A stretch of 64,000 nt of DNA from Phytohabitans suffuscus (GTDB taxonomy: Bacteria; Actinomycetota; Actinomycetes; Mycobacteriales; Micromonosporaceae), in assembly GCF_011764565.1 (NCBI RefSeq), contig NZ_AP022871.1, positions 4,774,320-4,838,319 on the forward strand, read 5' to 3'. This document shows, one piece after another, positions 32,955 through 41,478 of this stretch. The position numbers were made by a program, and so were the translations under genes. The notes beneath the pieces are model-generated. The model did no database searches. It was given only the letters and a program-made list of their open reading frames with translations, and had not been told where the DNA came from. Position 1 is the first letter of the stretch; every line of letters starts with the position of its first letter.

Positions 32955-34379
32955 TCAGGCGGTGACCTCGCCGCGGTCGCCGCCCCACAGCACGTGGAAG
33001 CTGCCCTCGCGGTCGACGCGGCGGTAGGTGTGCGCACCGAAGAAGTCGCGCTGGCCCTGCACCAGCGCGGCCGGCAGGCGCTCGGCCCGCAGGCCGTCGT
33101 AGTACGCCAGTGCCGACGAGAAGCCCGGCACCGGGATGCCCAGCCACGTCGCCGACGTCACGACCCGCCGCCACGCGTCCTGCGCGCCCCGCACGGCGTC
33201 CTGGAAGTAGTCGTCGACGAGCAGCGAGGGCAGGCCCGGGTTGCCGTCGTACGCCGCCTTGATGCGGTCGAGGAACTTGGCCCGGATGATGCAGCCGCCC
33301 CGCCAGATCGTGGACATGGCACCCGGGTCGATGCCCCAGCCGTACTCCGCGCTGCCGGCCTGGATCTGGTTGAAGCCCTGCGCGTAAGCGACGATCTTCG
33401 ACGCGTACAGCGCCTGCTCCACGTCCTCGACCAGCAGGTCGGACGAGCCGGCCGGCACCGGCCCGGGCAGTTCGCGGGCGGCGGAGCGCAGGGCGGCGTC
33501 ACCGGAGAGCGAGCGCGAGAAGACCGCCTCGGCGATGCCGCTGACCGGTACGCCCAGGTCGAGCGCGATCTGCACGGTCCAGCGGCCGGTGCCCTTCTGC
33601 TCGGCCTGGTCGAGCACCACGTCGACGAACGGCTTGCCGGTCGCCGCGTCGGTGTGCGCGAGCACCTCGGCCGTGATCTCGATGAGGTAGGAGCCGAGCC
33701 GCCCCTCGTTCCAGCCGCGGAACACCTCGGCGATCTCCGCCGGCTCGCGGCCCGCGCCGCGGCGCAGCAGGTCGTACGCCTCGGCGATGAGCTGCATGTC
33801 CGCGTACTCGATGCCGTTGTGCACCATCTTGACGAAGTGGCCGGCGCCGTCCGGGCCGACGTGGGTGCAGCACGGGGTGCCGTCGACCTTCGCCGAGATG
33901 TCTTCCAGCAGCGGGCCGAGCGCCTCGTACGACTCCGGCGAGCCGCCGGGCATGATGCTCGGCCCGTGCAGCGCGCCCTCCTCGCCACCGGAGATGCCGG
34001 CGCCGACGAAGTGCAGGCCGAGGTCGCGCAGCGCCGCCTCGCGGCGGCGGGTGTCGGCGAAGTGCGCGTTGCCGCCGTCGACGATCATGTCGCCCGGCTC
34101 CAGCAGCGGCGCGAACTCGTCGATCACGGCGTCGGTGGGCGCGCCGGCCTTCACCATGATGACCAGGCGGCGGGGCCGCTCCAGGCTGGCCACGAACTGC
34201 TCCGCGGTCTCCGCCGGCAGGAAGGTGCCCTCGTGGCCGAACTCCTCGACCAGCTCCTTGGTCCGGCCGTACGAGCGGTTGTGCACCGCCACGGGATGGC
34301 CGTGCCGCGCCAGGTTTCGGGCGAGGTTGCGGCCCATGACCGCCAGCCCCGTGACCCCGATGCGCGCCAACTCCGTCAT
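32955..34379 (-). CDS. gnd: 6-phosphogluconate dehydrogenase, decarboxylating
   Basis: 474 residues, full length for the long form. Converts 6-phosphogluconate to ribulose 5-phosphate with NADP reduction in the pentose phosphate pathway. Motifs: GVTGLAVMGRNLARN (nucleotide binding), NRSYGRTKEL, FVGAGISGGEEGALHGPSIMPGG (signature), VKMVHNGIEYADMQ with the catalytic Lys, and the C-terminal helices RTNRD-like region replaced by QRDFFGAHTYRRVD. ATG 34379 follows GGGAGGAAG by 8 nt. Housekeeping gene, monocistronic. Confidence 0.96.
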   Translation of the reverse strand: MTELARIGVTGLAVMGRNLARNLARHGHPVAVHNRSYGRTKELVEEFGHEGTFLPAETAEQFVASLERPRRLVIMVKAGAPTDAVIDEFAPLLEPGDMIVDGGNAHFADTRRREAALRDLGLHFVGAGISGGEEGALHGPSIMPGGSPESYEALGPLLEDISAKVDGTPCCTHVGPDGAGHFVKMVHNGIEYADMQLIAEAYDLLRRGAGREPAEIAEVFRGWNEGRLGSYLIEITAEVLAHTDAATGKPFVDVVLDQAEQKGTGRWTVQIALDLGVPVSGIAEAVFSRSLSGDAALRSAARELPGPVPAGSSDLLVEDVEQALYASKIVAYAQGFNQIQAGSAEYGWGIDPGAMSTIWRGGCIIRAKFLDRIKAAYDGNPGLPSLLVDDYFQDAVRGAQDAWRRVVTSATWLGIPVPGFSSALAYYDGLRAERLPAALVQGQRDFFGAHTYRRVDREGSFHVLWGGDRGEVTA

Positions 34380-34467
34380 TAGGTCTTCCTCCCTCACGGC
34401 CGAGCAATGGCTCGATTCTGCCCTACATACGTAGTCTCCCGGCCAGGAGTTGAGGTCGACCCGGGAG

Positions 34468-35289
34468 TCAGCGACGTTCCCGGATGGTGCGCGCGGCGCC
34501 GCCCTGCCAGGTGCCGCGCACGCCGGGTCGGCCCACCGGCCGGGTGCGCAGCAGCTTGCTCCGGGCCCGCAGCAGCAGCGTCAGGCCGAGAAAGACCATC
34601 ATCCCGCCGACCGCGAGACCCACCGGGAGCAGGCCGGAACCGCCGGTGTTCGCGGCGGGCGTGGTCGGCCCGCCGACGCCGGCACCCGCGACCGGTGGTG
34701 CCTCGTCCTCCTCGGCCGGCGGGGCCGCCTCCTCTCGCGTGGGCGTGGGGGAGGGTGAAGGCGATGGCGAGGGCGGGGCGTCGCCGCGGACGTTGCTGGT
34801 GGCGGTGTCGCTCTCCAGGAACTCGTTGCGGGCGTCGTACGCCTCCACGCGCAACGTGACCCGGCCGCCGCCGGCGTCGTCGTCGAAGGCGATCGCGTAC
34901 CGCGCCGTCACGTTGCGGTTGCGGCACAGCGTGCCGGGGTCGAGCCGCTCGTCGGTCAGCCGCCCCTCGGCGCCGTTGCGCTGGAAGTCGACGGGGAACG
35001 AGCCGTCCTCCTCGCGCCGGTCGACGGTGACCTGGTCGAGGCTCATGTTCTCCACGCGCAGCACCAGCGACCAGCGCACCTTGATGCACTCGCGGGTGCG
35101 TTTGGTGGCCACCACGGTCAGCTGGGCCGGCGCCGCGCCCGCCTCGAACCGTCCGGTCACCTCGGAGATCCGCACGGTGACGCCCTGCGCCGCGGACGCC
35201 GGCGAGGCGGCCACGGCGGTGGACACGACGAGGACGCCGAGCACCACACCCAACCGGCCCGCGAAACGCCACACGCTCCCCACCCCCAA
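34468..35289 (-). CDS. Secreted cell-surface protein with C-terminal anchor
   Basis: 273 residues. Signal peptide (1-34, ending ASPASAAQG), a beta-rich ectodomain of about 130 residues with two Cys (ECIK, LCRNR), a Pro/Ser/Glu-rich spacer (SPSPSPSPTPTREEAAPP), then AANTGG, a hydrophobic helix and a basic tail. The AANTG-helix-basic order resembles a sortase sorting signal (LAxTG class in actinomycetes), though the Leu is missing. Family not recognised. No partner genes adjacent. Confidence 0.75.
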   Translation of the reverse strand: MGVGSVWRFAGRLGVVLGVLVVSTAVAASPASAAQGVTVRISEVTGRFEAGAAPAQLTVVATKRTRECIKVRWSLVLRVENMSLDQVTVDRREEDGSFPVDFQRNGAEGRLTDERLDPGTLCRNRNVTARYAIAFDDDAGGGRVTLRVEAYDARNEFLESDTATSNVRGDAPPSPSPSPSPTPTREEAAPPAEEDEAPPVAGAGVGGPTTPAANTGGSGLLPVGLAVGGMMVFLGLTLLLRARSKLLRTRPVGRPGVRGTWQGGAARTIRERR

Positions 35290-35314
35290 GCTGCTCTGCC
35301 TGCTGCGTTCGCTC

Positions 35315-35342
35315 GGGTCACGGATGCGGGCATCCGTGACCC
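35315..35342. terminator. 13-bp perfect hairpin
   Basis: GGGTCACGGATGC-GG-GCATCCGTGACCC. It lies after the minus-strand hydrolase gene and before the surface-protein gene, so it probably ends the hydrolase transcript. Confidence 0.65.
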
Positions 35343-35496
35343 AAAGCTCCAGACGCCACGCTAGGGCCGGTCATGGGAGATCGAAAGGCGCCGTATTCGC
35401 ACCTTTCGCGGATGAAGGACATGACAAACACGACCAGTGGTGAACCGATCACCCGCTGGCCGCTCTTTCTCGCTCCCCGCCCGGCCCCGGAGCTCG

Positions 35497-36282
35497 CTAC
35501 AGCTTGACCAGGAAGTCGCCGAGGGCCTCGTCGAAGTCGGCGGGGCGTTCCAGGTTGGGCATGTGCGCCGCGCCCTCGACCACCACCAGCGTCGCGTCCA
35601 GGATGGCGTCGCTCATCAGCCGCGCGTCGGCCAGCGGCGTGAACTCGTCCTCCGCGCCGACCACCACCAGCGCGGGCACCGCCACCGCGCGGAGCATCGC
35701 CACGTAGTCCGGCCGCTCCGCCCGCCCGCGCAGCGCGGCCGCCGCCCCCTCGGGGTCGGTGCCGTGCATCATGGCCAGCACGTGCGCGGCCACCTCGGAC
35801 GGCGCGTCGCGCGAGACCATCTTGTGGAGCACCTCGCCCGCGTACGGCCCCATGCCCTCGCTGACCAGCCGCTTCGCGGTGGCCCGGCGTGCCTCCCGGG
35901 CGGCCGGTGAGTCGGCCGGCGCCGAGGTGTCGGCGAGCACCAGCCCGCGCAGGCGATGGGCGAAGAGGCGGTGGCACTCCAGCACGATCTGGCCGCCCAT
36001 CGACAGGCCGCCGAGCACGAACCGCTCCACGCCCAGCCGGTCGAGCAGCCCGGCGATGTCGCGGGCGAAGACGTCCAATGTGGTCTTGCCGGGCACGACC
36101 GTGCTCTCGCCGTATCCGCGCAGGTCGGGCGCGATGACCCGCCAGCCCGCGCGGCTGAGCTGGGCGAACTGCGGCCGCCACATGCTCCGGTCGAACGGGT
36201 GCCCGTGCACCAGCACCAGCGCGTCGCCGGTGCCCTCGTCGTCGTACCCGATCGTGATGTCCCCGATGGTCGCCGTAGCCAT
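35497..36282 (-). CDS. Alpha/beta hydrolase
   Basis: 261 residues. Oxyanion region VLVHGHPFDRSMW, nucleophile elbow GLSMGGQ (Ser), acid in VVGAEDEFTP, His in GAAHMPNLE, so the triad is complete. Similar to the 3-oxoadipate enol-lactonase/esterase group; substrate unknown. It is divergent from a MocR regulator whose operator array lies between them, so the two genes may be co-regulated. Confidence 0.88.
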   Translation of the reverse strand: MATATIGDITIGYDDEGTGDALVLVHGHPFDRSMWRPQFAQLSRAGWRVIAPDLRGYGESTVVPGKTTLDVFARDIAGLLDRLGVERFVLGGLSMGGQIVLECHRLFAHRLRGLVLADTSAPADSPAAREARRATAKRLVSEGMGPYAGEVLHKMVSRDAPSEVAAHVLAMMHGTDPEGAAAALRGRAERPDYVAMLRAVAVPALVVVGAEDEFTPLADARLMSDAILDATLVVVEGAAHMPNLERPADFDEALGDFLVKL

Positions 36283-36298
36283 GCGTCGAGGCTATGTG

Positions 36299-36341
36299 GT
36301 GCAATAGCCGAGTGCAATGCTCTCATTGCACTCGGTGCAAT
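36299..36341. promoter_or_regulatory. MocR operator: four GTGCAAT boxes with 12-bp dyad
   Basis: GTGCAAT at 36299, 36312, inverted at 36325 and direct at 36335. Boxes 2 and 3 form a perfect dyad CCGAGTGCAATG-CTCT-CATTGCACTCGG (36308-36335). Direct plus inverted repeats of one heptamer before a MocR/PdxR-type gene are typical autoregulatory sites. Confidence 0.75.
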
Positions 36342-36357
36342 GAGAGGGGAGTGGACC

Positions 36358-37680
36358 GTGGAGGACTACCGCCTGATCGCCGACGCCCTGGCGGCGGACA
36401 TCGCGGCCGGGCGGCTGCGGCCGGGCGACCGGCTCCCGCCGCAGCGCGCGTTCGCGCGGTCCCGGGGCATCGCCGCCTCCACCGCCGCCCGGGTGTACGG
36501 CGAGCTGGTCCGCCGTGGCCTGGCCACCGGTGAGGTGGGCCGGGGGACGTTCGTGCGGGCCGCCGCGCCGCCGACCCACCCGCCGCTCGCCGAGCCGGCC
36601 GGCGCCCGGGTCGAGCTGGAGCTCAACTTCTCCGTGCTGCCCGAGCAGCCCGCGCTGCTCGCTCCCGGGCTGGAGCGGCTGCTCCGCGTGGACCCGCTCG
36701 GGCAGGCCCTCGCCCCGGCCACGGTCACCGGCCCGCCCGGCGCGCGGGAGGCGGCCGTGCAGGTGCTCGCCCGCGCCGGCTGGACGCCCGAGCCCGAGCG
36801 CGTCCTCTTCGCCGGCAACGGGCGGCAGGCGATCGCGGCGGCCGTCGCCGCGCTGGTGCCGGTCGGTGCGCGGCTCGGCGTGGAGGCGCTGACGTACCCG
36901 GTGGTCAAGGGCATCGCGGCGCGGCTCGGCGTCACGCTGGTGCCACTGCCGATGGACGGCGACGGCCTGGTGCCGGAGGCGCTGCGCGAGGCCCGCGTGC
37001 GCGCCGTCTACCTCCAGCCCACGTTGCACAACCCGCTCGGCGTCACGATGCCGCCGGCCCGCCGCGCCGCGCTGGCGGCCGTGCTCGACGAGCTGGAGGT
37101 CTACGCGATCGAGGATGCGGTGTACGCGTTCCTCCGCGACGAGCCCCCACCGCTCGCGGCGTTCGCGCCCGCGCGGACGCTCGTTGTCGACAGCCTGTCG
37201 AAGCGGCTGTCGCCCGGCCTGACTCTGGGCTTCGTTGTCACGCCCGCGGGCGCCGCAGGCGAGCGGGTGGCGGCCGCGCTGCGGTCCGGCGGGTGGGCGG
37301 CCGGCGGGTTCGCGCTCGCCGCCGCGACGGCCTGGATGGCGGACGGGACGGTCGCCGCCCTGGTCCGCGCCAAGCGGCGTGACGCGGCGGAGCGCCAGCT
37401 GATCGCCGGCAAGATCCTCGACGGGTACGCGCTGCGTGCCGACCCGCGGGCCTATCACTGCTGGTGGGAGCTGCCGGAGCCGTGGCGGGCGGAGACCTTC
37501 GTGGCCGCCGCGGCCCGCCACGGCATCGCGGTCACCCCGGCGGCGGCGTTCGCCGTGGGCCCGGCACACTCGCCCAACGCGGTGCGCCTCGCCCTCGCGG
37601 CCCCGCCCGTCGACGCCCTCTCCACGGCCCTTGAGGTGCTGGCGGCCGTGGCCCGGGGAGACTACGCCGGAGTGGAGTGA
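36358..37680 (+). CDS. MocR-type regulator (GntR HTH + aminotransferase domain)
   Basis: 440 residues from GTG 36358 (AGAGGGGAG 6 nt upstream); ATG 36340 is possible but lies inside the operator. Residues 1-70 GntR wHTH (YRLIADALAADIAAGRLRPG, AASTAARVYGELVRRG). The remainder is a fold-type I PLP aminotransferase domain with NPLGVTMP and the PLP Lys in VVDSLSKRLSPGL. MocR proteins control vitamin B6, GABA, taurine or ectoine genes. The only likely target here is the divergent hydrolase, which makes an unusual pairing. Confidence 0.9.
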   Translation: MEDYRLIADALAADIAAGRLRPGDRLPPQRAFARSRGIAASTAARVYGELVRRGLATGEVGRGTFVRAAAPPTHPPLAEPAGARVELELNFSVLPEQPALLAPGLERLLRVDPLGQALAPATVTGPPGAREAAVQVLARAGWTPEPERVLFAGNGRQAIAAAVAALVPVGARLGVEALTYPVVKGIAARLGVTLVPLPMDGDGLVPEALREARVRAVYLQPTLHNPLGVTMPPARRAALAAVLDELEVYAIEDAVYAFLRDEPPPLAAFAPARTLVVDSLSKRLSPGLTLGFVVTPAGAAGERVAAALRSGGWAAGGFALAAATAWMADGTVAALVRAKRRDAAERQLIAGKILDGYALRADPRAYHCWWELPEPWRAETFVAAAARHGIAVTPAAAFAVGPAHSPNAVRLALAAPPVDALSTALEVLAAVARGDYAGVE

Positions 37681-37723
37681 GCCAGGCCCGGTGGCGCCGG
37701 TCGCGCCACCGGGCCGGCGTTCG

Positions 37724-37948
37724 CTACTTGGCGCCGTCGGCGAGGTTGACCAGCGCCTGAGCCGCCTGGAAGTACTTGCTGCGACCGAGGTCGCCGATCG
37801 TGGTGATGTTGAAGGCACTCTTGAGAAGCTGCGCGTCACCCTCGCTCACGCCCGAGAGTGCGGCCACCGGGGCGTCCACGAGCTCGGCGAGGGTCTTGTC
37901 CTCGTACGCCTTGTCGAGCAGCTTCGCGAGATCCGCACTAACCGCCAC
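37724..37948 (-). CDS. Small helix-hairpin-helix-like protein
   Basis: 74 residues from GTG 37948 (GGAGG upstream). Contains LAELVDAPVAALSGVSEGDAQLLKSAFN, a helix-hairpin-helix-like pattern (GVSEGDAQLL), then ITTIGDLGRSKYFQAAQALV. Such helical repeats occur in small actinobacterial proteins of unknown function; a nucleic-acid-binding or protein-binding role is possible. An extended start at 38002 is less likely. Confidence 0.7.
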   Translation of the reverse strand: MAVSADLAKLLDKAYEDKTLAELVDAPVAALSGVSEGDAQLLKSAFNITTIGDLGRSKYFQAAQALVNLADGAK

Positions 37949-38092
37949 AGGTCCTCCACGTTGGTTCGTCACCCCGGCCGGGTGACCGGGGACTGATCTC
38001 ACCCTACAAAGGCCCCAAGCGAGCCTGTCGAGAACCGGCGCGCGGTCACGACCCGTGGTGTAGTGCCAGAGAGACTATTCGGGAGGACTCCC

Positions 38093-38893
38093 ATGACCAC
38101 CAGCCCGGAGATCGTCGCCTCGGCCGACGGCACACCTATCGCGTACGAGTCCACAGGAGACGGCCCGCCCGTGGTCCTCGTCGGCGGCGCCTTCAACGAC
38201 CGTACGACCGTCTCCGCGCTGGCCGCCACGCTGGCACCGAGGGTCACCGCGATCGCGTACGACCGGCGTGGCCGGGGCGACAGCGGCGACAACGCGGACG
38301 CGTTCGCGGTGGAGCGCGAGATCGAGGACCTGGCCGCGCTCATCGCCGCCGCCGGTGGCCGGGCCAGCCTCTTCGGCCACTCCTCGGGCGGCGTCCTCGC
38401 GCTGGAGGCGGCCGCGCAGGGTCTGCCCGTCGAGCGGCTGGCGGTGTACGAGGCCCCGTTCGTCGTGGACGGGCTGCGACCGCTGCCCGCCGAGGGCACG
38501 GCCGAGCGGGTCCGCGCGCTGATCGCCGAGGAACGCCGCGACGACGCCGTCTGCCTCTTCCTCACCGAGCAGGTCGCGGTGCCCGCCGAGATGGTCGACG
38601 GCATGCGGGCCAGCCCGGCGTGGCCGTTCCTGGTCGGCCTCGCCCACACGCTCCCGTACGACATCGCGCTCTGCGGCCCCGACCTGACCGTCCCCACCGA
38701 CCGCCTGGCGAAGATCGCCGTCCCGACGCTCACGATGGCCGGCGGCGCCAGCCCGGCGTGGTTTCCCGCCGCCGCCCAGGCCGTCGCCGACGCGATCCCG
38801 GGCGCGAGCTACCGGACCATCGAGGGCCAGGACCACGGTGTACTGCACAACCCGGAAGCCCTCCGCGAGCCACTGCTGACGTTCCTGCGCTGA
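38093..38893 (+). CDS. Alpha/beta hydrolase
   Basis: 266 residues from ATG 38093 with GGGAGGA upstream. Nucleophile elbow GHSSGG, His in EGQDHGVLHNP, canonical core strands (PVVLVGGAFNDR; AYDRRGRGDSGD). No cofactor or specific-substrate motif; a general esterase or epoxide-hydrolase-like enzyme. Monocistronic. Confidence 0.86.
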   Translation: MTTSPEIVASADGTPIAYESTGDGPPVVLVGGAFNDRTTVSALAATLAPRVTAIAYDRRGRGDSGDNADAFAVEREIEDLAALIAAAGGRASLFGHSSGGVLALEAAAQGLPVERLAVYEAPFVVDGLRPLPAEGTAERVRALIAEERRDDAVCLFLTEQVAVPAEMVDGMRASPAWPFLVGLAHTLPYDIALCGPDLTVPTDRLAKIAVPTLTMAGGASPAWFPAAAQAVADAIPGASYRTIEGQDHGVLHNPEALREPLLTFLR

Positions 38894-38910
38894 GCTGACG
38901 TTTCCACGCT

Positions 38911-38970
38911 GAGCCGTCCGGGCCGTGCCTCCGCCGTCCGGGCTGTGCCTCCGCCGTCAGGGTGCTTCGA
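38911..38970. repeat. Three copies of a 20-bp tandem unit
   Basis: Two near-identical copies of CCGCCGTCCGGGCYGTGCCT (38911-38950) and one partial copy running into the 3' end of the monooxygenase gene. Confidence 0.65.
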
Positions 38971-39241
38971 CGGCGGAGATGCGGTACTTCGACACCGAGG
39001 CGTCGAGGATCTGCGCGGCCTGGCCGTCGTCCGGACCCGCACCGCGAAAGGCCGCGAGGTCCTCGTCCGACTCCCAACGCTCGAAGACGTTGACCCGCCC
39101 GGGCTCCAGCAGGTCGGCGGTGAGCGCGAAGTCCAGACACCCCGACGCGCCGCGGGCCTGCTCCAGCACGGCGCGACAGCCCTCCAGGTACGCCTCCCGA
39201 ACCTCAGGCTCGACCCGGATCCATCCCGCCACAATGATCAT
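38957..39241 (-). CDS. ABM-family (antibiotic biosynthesis) monooxygenase-like protein
   Basis: 94 residues, the typical length of this dimeric ferredoxin-like fold. Sequence IIVAGWIRVEPEVREAYLEG, GCLDFALTADLLEPGRVNVF and ERWESDEDLAAF matches the quinol monooxygenase (YgiN-like) pattern. Such enzymes oxidise quinones without a cofactor or act as heme oxygenases. Neighbours give no clue. Confidence 0.85.
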   Translation of the reverse strand: MIIVAGWIRVEPEVREAYLEGCRAVLEQARGASGCLDFALTADLLEPGRVNVFERWESDEDLAAFRGAGPDDGQAAQILDASVSKYRISAVEAP

Positions 39242-39322
39242 CTGGCCACCTTATACGCGAGCGACAGGTGGTAGGCGGGAAGGATGTGGTGCAATACGAG
39301 CTGACCGGCGTGGGAGGGCGCG

Positions 39323-39787
39323 ATGACTACGGGTGTGGCTGGAATCGTAGGTATCGGATACGAGAGCCGAAGCTTGACGGAGTTCGTCGACGGTCTCGTC
39401 GCGGACGGCGTGGAGCGCCTTGTAGACGTGCGGCTTACGCCGATATCTCGCAAGCCTGGGTTCAGCAAGACCGCCTTGGGCCAAGCACTGTCCAATGTGG
39501 GGATTCGGTACGAACACCGTCCAGAGCTCGGCAACCCGAAGCCGAATCGAGCTGGCTTCGCTGGCGACCGCGACGAGCTGGAGCGCGCACGTAGGATCTA
39601 CGCCGACGGGCTTCGTTGTCCGGCCGCCGCCGAGACGATCGAGGGTCTGGCGGCTCGATCGAGGCAGGAGCGGATAGCCGTCCTCTGCTTCGAGGCCGAC
39701 CAGTCCCGGTGTCACCGGGATGTTGTGCTCGCAGAGGTTGCCGAGCGATCCGTCATCGCTGCGGGTAGTAGACGCCGAGCACGCTGA
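39323..39787 (+). CDS. DUF488 family protein
   Basis: 154 residues. DUF488 hallmarks: GIGYESRSLTEFVDGLVADG, LVDVRLTPISRKPGFSK, and the C-terminal VLCFEADQSRCHRDVV with two Cys and a His. Function of the family is unresolved. Codon use is less GC-biased than neighbours (about 58% GC in the 60 bases from 39481). It converges on and overlaps by 35 nt the next gene, which has similar composition. Confidence 0.88.
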   Translation: MTTGVAGIVGIGYESRSLTEFVDGLVADGVERLVDVRLTPISRKPGFSKTALGQALSNVGIRYEHRPELGNPKPNRAGFAGDRDELERARRIYADGLRCPAAAETIEGLAARSRQERIAVLCFEADQSRCHRDVVLAEVAERSVIAAGSRRRAR

Positions 39788-40280
39788 AGACGTGGGCCCG
39801 CTTGGCCTGGTTGCCGACGTAGAACGCGGGATCTCGACCTTCATCGAACATCATGGTTAGAAATCTCGCCTCCAACAGCACGCGAGCCTCCTCGTCCGAA
39901 CGGCCAGCCAGGTGCCTTTGGAGGGCTACGAACTCCCAGTCCAGCAGTCCTTGCTCATGGCCTCCGCACCGTCGTTCGTGGCAGCGGTAACGGTAGCGTG
40001 CCTGGAACCGCGGTGCCTGCAATGGCTGCTTGTCTCGGGGGTCGAGCAGGTCCATCTGCCGAACGTATTGATCGATCTTCCGTTGCTCTTCCAGACTCCA
40101 GCCAGGGTGTGGCGTTATCCGTAGTCGGTCAACCAGCTTCGACGTGGAGCCCACGGCTTCAGCGTCTCGCCTTTGACGATCGACGAGAGAACTGGCCGCC
40201 AGCTTTCGTGGCGCTGGTGTGTCTCCAACCGGCTTCGGCTCTGGCTCATGTCCCGCAGGGCCGAAGAGTGTTTGCGCCAT
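39753..40280 (-). CDS. Unknown protein with C-H-x3-C-x2-H motif
   Basis: 175 residues from ATG 40280 (AGAAGGA upstream). The central segment RYRYRCHERRCGGHEQ contains Cys-His-x3-Cys-x2-His, a likely metal site, followed by LLDWEFVALQRHLAG. C-terminus FYVGNQAKRAHVFSVLGVYY. I do not recognise the family. Lower GC and the tail-to-tail overlap with the DUF488 gene suggest that both arrived together. The 204-bp gap after it (40281-40484) shows no gene. Confidence 0.75.
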   Translation of the reverse strand: MAQTLFGPAGHEPEPKPVGDTPAPRKLAASSLVDRQRRDAEAVGSTSKLVDRLRITPHPGWSLEEQRKIDQYVRQMDLLDPRDKQPLQAPRFQARYRYRCHERRCGGHEQGLLDWEFVALQRHLAGRSDEEARVLLEARFLTMMFDEGRDPAFYVGNQAKRAHVFSVLGVYYPQR

Positions 40281-40484
40281 GAATCCTTCTGAACGGGGAC
40301 CGTCGGCCAAACAAGACTCAGTGGATGGTCCCACGTCGATTGGTCAGGCGCTACGCCTCCACTGTGTCCGATGGGCGATCGACCTCTCGTGGCACGGCCC
40401 TTCACCAGGTCTTGTTTCCGTCGTGGCGTGGGCGGGTAGCAGGTACGGCATTGACCGAGATGTTCGTATCCGTGTGGAGGAATC

Positions 40485-41276
40485 ATGCGCGTCCCGACGG
40501 TCGCGGTCCTGACCCTGGCCGGGCTCGGCCTCGCCGTGGGCGGGTGTGCCAGCACCGAGCCTGGCGCGTCCGGACCCACCACCGGCACCACCACCGGCTC
40601 CGCCGCGCCCGAGCCGACCGTGAGCGGTACGGCTTCCGGCTGCATGGTCGGCACCTGGCGTACCACCGAGGTCAGTGGCCGCGCGGCCAGTGCCGCCGCC
40701 AGTGGCAGTATCTCCGGCGGCAGTGGCGCCACGGTCACGATCAGCCCGAACGGGCAGGTGCGGGCCGACTTCAGCGGTATGCGGCCGCTGTCGTTCACCG
40801 CGGAGGTGGGCGGCAACGCGGTTGCGGGCTCGGCGACGTACGGCGGGCAGGGCACGGCCACGATCAAGGCGACCGCCACGAACGCCGGTACGACCACTGC
40901 GGCCCCCGCCGCGCCGGCGACCCCGCCGGGGCCCGCCGCCGGCCCGACCGCCACCGCCGCCGGCCCGAGCGCCACCGTGACCGCGACCGCCACGCCGCCG
41001 GCTCCCGCGGCGGAGGAAGGCACCTGGGAGCCGGTCGGGGCGATCGACTGGAGCGCCTTGCGGGTGACGCTGGAGCTGACCGAGCCGCTGCGGGCCCGGC
41101 TGCTGGACAACGCGCCGATCGGTGACTACATCGACGACGCGGCCAACCAGAGCGGGCAGGCGATCGAGACCGACCCGATCCTGGGCGCCGGCGCGTACAG
41201 CTGCCAGGGCTCGACGCTGACGCTCAAGGGCGACGCCGACAACGACGGTCTCACCTGGACCCTCACGAAGATCTGA
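40485..41276 (+). CDS. Lipoprotein
   Basis: 263 residues. Signal peptide with lipobox AVGGC-A (Cys about residue 21), then Thr/Ala/Gly-rich low-complexity segments and a globular part (CMVGTWRTTEVSG... SPNGQVRADFSGMRPLSFTA). A long TATATPPAPAA-type spacer separates it from the last 80 residues (WSALRVTLELTEPL, AYSCQGSTLTLKGDAD). Reminiscent of actinobacterial lipocalin-like or 'META'-like surface lipoproteins but not assigned. RBS GGAGGA before ATG. Confidence 0.8.
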   Translation: MRVPTVAVLTLAGLGLAVGGCASTEPGASGPTTGTTTGSAAPEPTVSGTASGCMVGTWRTTEVSGRAASAAASGSISGGSGATVTISPNGQVRADFSGMRPLSFTAEVGGNAVAGSATYGGQGTATIKATATNAGTTTAAPAAPATPPGPAAGPTATAAGPSATVTATATPPAPAAEEGTWEPVGAIDWSALRVTLELTEPLRARLLDNAPIGDYIDDAANQSGQAIETDPILGAGAYSCQGSTLTLKGDADNDGLTWTLTKI

Positions 41277-41307
41277 GCCCGGAGGAAGCCGGGCACCCTC
41301 AGCCGCC

Positions 41308-41478
41308 CTAGGGCGTGTTTCATAAGGGCATGCCCGGCCTGCGGCGGGCCCAGACGACGACCAGCGGCACCGGACGAAAGGCCACATACAACACCGGTAT
41401 GCGACCTTCCGCCCGGCACCACCGGACGCCGCCTGGACCTCGCCTCGGCTCGACCGACCCTTATGAAACACGCCCTAG
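41308..41478. mobile_element. MITE-like element flanked by CTAG
   Basis: 171 bp bounded by perfect inverted arms: CTAGGGCGTGTTTCATAAGG(G) at 41308-41328 and its complement at 41458-41478. The terminal CTAG on both sides is a plausible 4-bp target duplication. No coding capacity for a transposase, so it would be mobilised in trans, probably by an IS5-like enzyme. The right CTAG contains the TAG stop codon of the sigma factor gene (41475-41477). Confidence 0.85.
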
